Assembly: GCF_002865645.1 (NCBI RefSeq)
Contig: NW_020194631.1
Coordinates: 1 to 64,000, forward strand
Length of the DNA: 64,000 bases
Source of the DNA: Hyaloscypha bicolor E
Taxonomy: Eukaryota; Ascomycota; Leotiomycetes; Helotiales; Hyaloscyphaceae
Reading direction: 5' to 3'
Shown piece after piece: positions 57,447-64,000 of this stretch. Positions within the stretch are counted from its first letter, which is position 1; every line of letters starts with the position of its first letter. The notes below the pieces were generated by a model. It was given only the letters and a program-made list of their open reading frames with translations, searched no databases and had not been told where the DNA came from. The position numbers were made by a program, and so were the translations under genes.

Positions 57447-58828
57447 TGTGATGTTCAGAGGAGATTGGCTAAGGAAAGGCTACGAGCTAAAAACTCAATT
57501 GGTCTCGTCAAGGTGAAAATGCGAGCAAGCTTGGGATAGCTCAGGGAGCTTTATACTTGGCACCACCGCCGTCACTCAGCCCAATCCTCCGACCATGGAC
57601 ATTCGGATAAAGAAGAGCTTGCATATTGGGTTTAACTGCCCCGTGACTGGCTAATTGAGAAATCCAGAGCTCTGGATCGTCGAATCTGGGAGCCTAGCAT
57701 CAAAATTGGGCGACAAGAGGGGCTGGGAAACCCGCGAAACCTTTTGCAGCTCGGCGGCAGAACCACCAGTTTTGGTGACACGGGAGAGAACAGCGGATTT
57801 GGTTACCCACGATCGCACAATCTGATGCGTTCCAGAAGGCCTCAGCCAACGGATAAGCATCGTGATCAACGGTGAGATGTTGAATGATGAGGACAAAGGA
57901 CGCAATCCGCAGGAGCTCGGAGAACGGGTCAAGGGTAGTTGCAGGGTTCTACGATTGTTACCCCTCTCTGCGCCCCAGCACGTTGTCTCGGCGAGTGCAG
58001 GCATAGGAGGGTCGTTTCCGGGGCAGCTGCAAGGCCCGGGGCAAGTACAGCACTCGGAGTCCAGTGGCGTTCCAGCCTCCCATCGAGATGCAAAAAGTAA
58101 TAACCTCGCGAGTTAGACAGCCGTGAGTGGACAGTCGGTCCTTTCTTGGATGTTCAAAGACACTTCGTTTCAAGCAAGTTGACGGCGTTGCCGAGCTAAT
58201 TGATACAAGCTTTTGTTAGGGGGCGAACAAGCATTGGTGGGAGTCTTGGAGCCTGTAAATCGCGGAAGATCGCCATGTCACTCTGTACCCACAGTCATCC
58301 AGCGGCTGCCCAGCGAACTTGGTGGCATGAGCTTTGGCCGTCCCCAGCAAGCTTCATATGCAACAAAAACGACACCATGCCAATTCTGGGCAACTGTGCT
58401 AGATACCTCGGAAAATTGAGAGTGAACGCTCTTCGCCTTGATATTTTCTAATGATAAGGTGCACATGACGGGCTCTCTTTCTTCTTGCAGCCCGCTTCAC
58501 ACCCCCAGCAAGTGCTTCCGATCACGAGCCTCGAGTTATCTCTGAGGATCGGCTTATCAGATGGGCGTGCAGCTGTTAACCCCTCCATTCATGTTCTCAT
58601 TGTTTACGTCTGTTATAATAGTTCATAATTAGTCCAGCTTCTCTTCTTCTAGCTCTCTTGTTCATGAGCATCGACTCATCCTCGGCTGTCCTCCCGTCGT
58701 CCTGACCTTGAATTCAAGTGAAGTTTGTGTTGACTGTGGACCTTCTTCAACCCTCAGCTCAGAAAATTGCTTGAGGTATCAAAGAATAGTGTAACCTAAT
58801 ACAACTCGGGACTTTTCACATCGCTGTC
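57447..58828. promoter_or_regulatory. Divergent promoter region
   Basis: About 1.4 kb separates the minus-strand acid phosphatase and the plus-strand multicopper oxidase, so both probably draw regulators from it. No specific binding site is claimed. Several frames of 60-120 codons lack motifs. Confidence 0.5.
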
Positions 58829-60843
58829 ATGAAGGAGGATGAGCTGCTGCAAGGAGAAGGGAAAGTTCCAGCGGGAGAGAAGTCGTCTGGCACAACCACA
58901 GGGAAATCCAGAAAAACCCTTCTATTCCTTGCCACTGCAATTGCCCTCCTTATTATCGCCCTTGCCCTTGGATTAGGACTCGGCATGGGACTCAGGCACA
59001 AGAAGGCATCTGCTGGCGGAGGACATTCTACGAGTGGCATTTCTCCAAATTCGACAAATGGAACAAGCGGGACGTCTCCAGATATATCCGAAAACCGCCC
59101 ATCTTGGAGACGTGATCCTCTCGAATACAACTTGGATAGGAGCTGGGATATCAATGCTGCACCCACAACAAGAGTGTTCAATCTCACGTCTAGTGAGATC
59201 CAGGCAGCTCCTGATGGTAACATAGCCTCTTTCTTTAACAGGTTCGGACAGTTGACTGACACTCAAAAGGGGTACTTCGACCTCTATTCGTGATCAATGG
59301 TCAGTTTCCTGGTCCCCTCATTCGAGTAAACCAAGGAGACCGAGTCCTGGTCAACGTGACAAACCAACTCTCAAACGGCACCTCCATGCACTGGCACGGA
59401 TTTTACCAAAATGGAACGAATTGGATGGATGGTACCGTTGGAATTACCCAATGTGCAATACCTCCCGGAGAAAGTTTCCTGTATGACTTTACAGTCAAAC
59501 AGTTCGGCACGTACTGGTACCATTCTCACTTCTCGTCTCAATACACCGATGGATTGGTAGGGCCATTTATCGTGCATTCCCCAGAAGAATCCAAGATCCA
59601 AGAGATGTACGATTATGATCAGGTCGTACTCTTGCAAGATTACTACCATGATCTGAGTGCGGCTTTGCTGCCCGGGTACTTGTCATCGGGAAACGAAAAT
59701 GCGGAACCTCTCCCCGACAATGGACTTATCCAAGGGACGAATTTGTAAGTCACTCAACTCCCCCCATATTGTTCCAAACTCACATCTGATATCTTCAGTT
59801 TCAACTGCTCTTCATATGATTCTGATAGTGGCTACGCTTGTGACCAGAACTCTACGCGAGCAATATTCAACGTCGCCCAAGGAAAAAGATACCGCTTCCG
59901 ACTGATAAACACCGGAGCATTTGGCGAATTTCAAGTCTCAATCGACAACCACACTATCCAAGTCATCGAAGCCGATTCAACGCTGGTACATCCAGTCACC
60001 GTGAACAGACTTCCCATCCACGTAGCGCAGCGCTACTCCATCCTCTTTCACGCAAACCAGACAACAACGAACTACTGGTTCCGAGCACGCATGAACGATT
60101 ATTGCTTCAGCGACCAAAATCCCGTTCTGGATACTGACGTTCGCGCTCTCATCACTTACACAAATTCGACCTCCGACCCCGCCCCTACGGAATCGGTGGA
60201 CTGGACATATGCGTTAGACACCGCGTGCGAGGATCTCGCTCCCTCAAGCCTTATTCCCTACGACCCCTTACCCGCTCCGCAAGTCGATATAACGTATCCA
60301 ATCGAGATCTCATTCCAGATCGGAGACTTCGCCCTCGATAAAGCATATATCAATTCCACAACCTGGGTCCCTCCCGCAATCCCAACACTAAACCAAGCCG
60401 TAGCCGGCCTGCAGGTCAACAACGCGAACTTCACAACCTCCGGCGTCAGCACCGCCTTTGATTCCTCACAACTTGTAATCGACGTCCCCACCTACAAAGT
60501 AATCGACGTACTCATAAACTCACTCGATGAGGGAGCTCACCCGTTTCATTTGCACGGCCACCAATTCTGGATCATGGCTTCAGGGGCTCATGGCGCTTTC
60601 AACTGGAATTCGTACCCGACGCTGAATATGACGAATCCGATGAGGAGGGATACGATTACTGTTGATGCATTTGGATGGGCTTTGATTCGGTTTAAGGCTG
60701 ATAATCCGGGGCTCTGGGCCCTGCATTGTCACATCAGTTGGCACATGGAGGCCGGTTTGCTGATGCAATTTCAGACGAGAAATGATATTATGAGGGGATG
60801 GGCGGTGCCTAGTGATGTGTTAGCATTATGTCACGTTAAGTAG
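58829..60843 (+). CDS. Membrane-anchored laccase-like multicopper oxidase
   Basis: Exons 58829-59216, 59270-59744 and 59799-60843 give 635 residues. The N terminus is cytoplasmic and basic, followed by one hydrophobic segment (about residues 30-55, TLLFLATAIALLIIALALGL) and a Gly/Ser linker, so the enzyme is a type II membrane protein rather than freely secreted. The copper-binding motifs are complete: HWHGFYQNGTNWMDG, YWYHSHFSSQYTDGLVGPFI, HPFHLHGHQFW and HCHISWHMEAGLLM. The residue ten after the type-1 copper Cys is Leu, a non-ligand axial position. Several N-glycosylation sites occur. It oxidises phenols or metal ions with oxygen; the substrate cannot be told from the sequence. Confidence 0.93.
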
Positions 60844-61432
60844 ACTAAGGGGAAAGCAGGAGACTTTCCCGGAAGATAGAATTGTGAGATACGGCTTTTG
60901 GCTTAGCGAGAACTTTCGCGAAGAAATAAATGCGGAGAAATAAATGATAATGATACTTTGAACCAATACTGTATTGTAGTGACGTGTATATAGGATATGA
61001 GGAAAAAATCTAAAACAGGAAGCAAATGGAAGTCGAAAAGTTGATGCAACAAGTAAACAATGCACCCTTCTCTCCTCATTCCTTGATACCACTAAATTCG
61101 AATTTTGATAGTATCGACTGTTGCAAGAGATGAGATTAGTGTAAATGGCCCTTTGGAGATTTTGGATGATGGGAAACATACCCTTCATGAAGAACACCAG
61201 AGATCCCAACCAGTAGGGGAGATAAACCGATACTCGAGATTGTGGCAGCAGTAGTGTTTGTCCCGTTCTTGTCGCTGGGAGACATGGCGCCTCCAACGAC
61301 TCTCAGGCTGCAAAACCCAAGGGTGTAAACCCATCCTACCAGGCCAGGTCGGCCGTGACGGAAGGGGATGTAGATGACCAAGAGTGAAAAGAACGCGTAG
61401 GTCGCGAGCTGAGCTGTGTTGATACTACTCAT
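60826..61432 (-). CDS. Truncated multi-pass membrane protein (DUF7702-like)
   Basis: From ATG 61432 the minus strand reads MSSINTAQLATYAFFSLLVI and further hydrophobic segments (GWVYTLGFCSLRVVGG, ISSIGLSPLLVGISGVLHEG), resembling the first three membrane spans of a fungal seven-span DUF7702 protein. A GTATGT donor at 61181 and CAG acceptor at 61118 would join it to RYYQNSNLVVSRNE, continuing open to 60826. That tail lacks the later membrane spans and overlaps the 3-prime end of the convergent oxidase gene by 18 bp. The gene is therefore probably truncated. Confidence 0.45.
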
Positions 61433-62683
61433 TTTCGGTAGACTTGGGGGACTCACCTACTGCTGGCGGGGTGCCGTTGTACTCGTTACGAGTGATGATT
61501 CTAATCGAGTTTGTTTTGGGATGTTCAGAGCCCTGTGGTCTTTTTTGGTGCTTAGAACCGACGAAACAGAGTGTGAGAGATGAAAAGCGATGATGAGAAG
61601 TGCTTTGATCATGATATATTTATGATGAAGAGAAGGGTCCTAGACCTCTTGAGCAGATTGCCTTTGATATATGTTGAGAAATAGCAGCAAAGCAAAGATC
61701 AACTGCAAATGGTACCGAGCGTACGTACAATACAAAGGCATAAGCCAGGACCCCTGAACGGCGTTGTTGGTGCGAGACCCGTTATTGAGGGTTGGGTTGA
61801 CTGCCGCGTGATGTCCCTGAATTGGGATCCATATGATCAAAGCCAGCACATGCACAACACTTCAAAAGTTCAACCCCTCATCGTGGCTCGATTTTAATCT
61901 GCTGAGTGGAAATGAAATTTGCACAGAGTGGAATTTGCCCCTCAATTCTTTTCAATTGTAAACAAGATCGTTATCTGTATTTCTATGGTGTTCCCAACCT
62001 TCTTCGGCTAAGTTTTTAGGGGCCGAAAAGGGGCTCGCTTATTGAGCATTCACAGACCCACCCAACGAGCTTTGAGACAGGGGCTAAGTGTGGACCGGCG
62101 TGGGCACTTACGCTTTACAAACTCAATGTGAGGATCGATAAGTCTGGACGAGAAATTAAGCCACAGATGACTACCACCTTAATATACGACCCAAAGGTGG
62201 AGCGACTTCAAAAATCCGTTCGCCGGATTTTCTAAGGGACGTCCCGAGGGTCCTGGAGTTTTTCTCTTTTGCTGTCTTGCAAGGCTGTCTCCCTCCATTC
62301 CGCCGTGTAATCTTTTGAGGTTGTCGACAGCAAGCTCGAATTCCCTGCATGTACAAATTGGCAGTAGTCCAGCCACACAAATGGGCCCAATCTTTATCTA
62401 GCAAGTATCGGAGAATCAACGGAAAGGCCGGAAGACTCTGAAACTTGGATTGCGCTGATTTTAACTTATCTCCAATGCTTATGGGGCTGAAGGAGGGGCT
62501 GCCCCGGATTTCACGTCGTATATCCCCGATCTAGTGACGGAGGTCGGATTTAGCGTCGGCATATCTCCAGAACGGAAAAACGTCCTATGATTTAAGAGAG
62601 TTGCCTCAAATACAAATATTGAGATGTGTTTCTACTTAGATCTCACACCTAAATTCTCCTTTTTCAGAGAAGAGTAGCAAACA
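61433..62683. other. Intergenic
   Basis: No recognisable gene. Minus-strand frames at 61640-61855 and 62171-62419 lack motifs. The segment just before 62684 is the leader of the aldo-keto reductase relic. Confidence 0.45.
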
Positions 62684-63588
62684 ATGGCATTGCAAGAGAA
62701 ATCCGCCGTCAAAGTCGTCTTCGGTGCAATGACCTTTGGTCGAGAAGGCACCGAACAAACTCGCGTTCATACTCTCGAAGACTGTTCTGCAATCCTCGAC
62801 ATTTTCCAAGCTCATGGCCACAATGAAATCGATACAGCACGCTTCTATGGCGAAGGCACTTCTGAATCCTTCCTTGGAAATCTCGACTGGCAGAAAAGAG
62901 GAATCGTTATGGACACGAAATACTATCCCACGGCTGGCAGGCAATTGCCGAAGAGCAATGCTCCAGAAGAAGGCTGGCGTCATACCCCCGAACATCTGAG
63001 GCAAAATCTGATGGACAGTCTGAAGGCTCTCAAGACTGACAACGTCGATATGTGGTACCTTCATGGCCCGGATCGCACCACACCGTACGAGGTTACGATG
63101 AAGGCAGTCAATGACCTCTACATCGAGCTGTGGAACCGGAATTATTCTCCTGCTTGAGGCACTATAAGATGAGTTTCTACAATTACAATCCGCTTGCTGG
63201 AGGCTACCTCACCTCTCGATATACTAGGGACACCCAAGACAAGTTCATCGAGACAGGGTCAAGATTTGACCCTTCCCGGTGGCAGGGAAAGATGTATCGG
63301 ATGAGATACTGGAATGATGCATATTTCGATGCGCTGGATATCCTGCGACCCGTGGCAAAGAAGCACGGCTTGACGGAAGCCGAGTGTGCGCTGCGGTGGA
63401 TGACACATCATTCGTTGTTGAAGAGAGAGTATGGCGATGGAATCATCATTGGAGCCAGTAGCACCAAGCATATGGAGGAAAATATGAAGCTGTTGGATGA
63501 TCCCAATCCTCTACCAGATGAGGTTGTCCAGGCGCTGGACGCAGGCTGGGAGAAAGTCAAGGGAATAAGTGGGAAGTACTGGCATTGA
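62684..63588 (+). pseudogene. AKR7-type aldo-keto reductase with internal deletion
   Basis: The first frame (62684-63157) is a good N-terminal half: VVFGAMTFGREG, EIDTARFYGEGTSE with catalytic Asp and Tyr, MDTKYYPTAGRQLPK with the Lys, and DMWYLHGPDRTTPYE with the His. At about 63120, after KAVNDLY, the sequence jumps to AVEPELFSCLRHYKMSFYNY in another frame, which then runs intact to KGISGKYWH at 63588. Homologues have roughly 40 residues between these blocks (the GLFxxFGISNY to YQGxYN region), and no intron supplies them. A deletion of about 120 bp plus frameshift has destroyed the gene. Confidence 0.82.
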
Positions 63589-63785
63589 CGAGGATTGCTT
63601 ATAGCAGAGTACCAGAGAGTAAGAAGAAGCCAATCAAAGACCTGCAGTCACTTTGAACTCATGTGGCTGGCTACATACAGCCTTTCTCTATCAACACCCC
63701 TTAACTTTTGACTGGACCAAAACCTAAACCAAGCAAACCACCTTACAAACACTATATACACTTGTGCACACGTTTCGGATCTTCC

Positions 63786-64000
63786 TCAATAATACAACTC
63801 CCTAATAACTTCCACAATTACACCATGGTCCTCATCTTGCTTTAAGCCACTAACAACCACAACAGCGACAACACCCTCAACCCCAGTGACCCTGATTGGA
63901 ACTCCCCCGCCATGTATGGCATAATCGCCTGCGCTGTTCCCTAAACCATATTTCTCTCGAAAGGCAACCTCATCGCCGCCGAACTTGCAGTGCATATACC
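63786..64000 (-). CDS. DUF336 (GlcG/HbpS-like) protein, partial
   Basis: The minus-strand frame is open from the window edge to a TGA at 63786. It reads HCKFGGDEVAFREKYGLG, GDYAIHGGGVPIRV, GVVAVVVVSGLKQDEDHGVI, the C-terminal end of the DUF336 family of small heme-binding or stress-linked proteins in fungi and bacteria. The start lies beyond the window. Confidence 0.85.
   Translation of the reverse strand, partial: YMHCKFGGDEVAFREKYGLGNSAGDYAIHGGGVPIRVTGVEGVVAVVVVSGLKQDEDHGVIVEVIRELYY

Overview
The window looks like nuclear DNA of a filamentous ascomycete, probably a leotiomycete-type mould (inference). Genes are split by short GT-AG introns of roughly 39-79 bp. Fungus-specific families are present (EAF, DUF3237, omega-class GST, phosphoesterase-type acid phosphatase, caspase-like C14, unspecific-peroxygenase relic). 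The repeats carry the C-to-T / G-to-A damage typical of repeat-induced point mutation (RIP). All calls come from reading the sequence; no database was searched.

Region 1 (1-15.5 kb) is an A/T-dominated RIP island with no intact gene. It holds a truncated Ty3/gypsy-type LTR element in minus orientation (LTR copies at 1-366 and 3824-4189), a palindrome with arms of about 2.05 kb (4189-6242 / 6273-8330), a ruined DDE-integrase transposon gene (about 8.34-9.7 kb), long unassigned RIPed DNA with a purine-rich tract, and a minus-strand transposon-like frame starting at 14858. It ends in a 60-bp tandem repeat and an undamaged fragment (about 15520-15735) of the same family as the palindrome centre.

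Region 2 (15.9-33 kb) is gene-bearing. Apparently intact genes are quinolinate phosphoribosyltransferase (NAD synthesis), a DUF3237 protein, a glutathionyl-hydroquinone-reductase-like GST, two unassigned proteins, mitochondrial 2-methylcitrate dehydratase (propionate catabolism) and the elongation-factor-associated EAF protein. Relics are an AAA ATPase, a SET-domain protein and a GH5 endoglucanase.

Region 3 (33.65-38.87 kb) is one DNA transposon with matching terminal inverted repeats. It carries a second, better preserved copy of the DDE-integrase gene plus a second ORF.

Region 4 (39-64 kb) holds a Dabb-domain protein, a dienelactone hydrolase, a long gene ending in an Lsb-type SH3 protein, a caspase-like protein, an Mpv17/PMP22 protein, a GPI-type acid phosphatase, a membrane-anchored multicopper oxidase and the edge of a DUF336 gene. 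Between them lie relics of a heme-thiolate peroxygenase, a PDR-type ABC transporter, an AKR7-type aldo-keto reductase and an unassigned protein. The density of gene relics beside a RIP island suggests an accessory or subtelomere-like region (inference).
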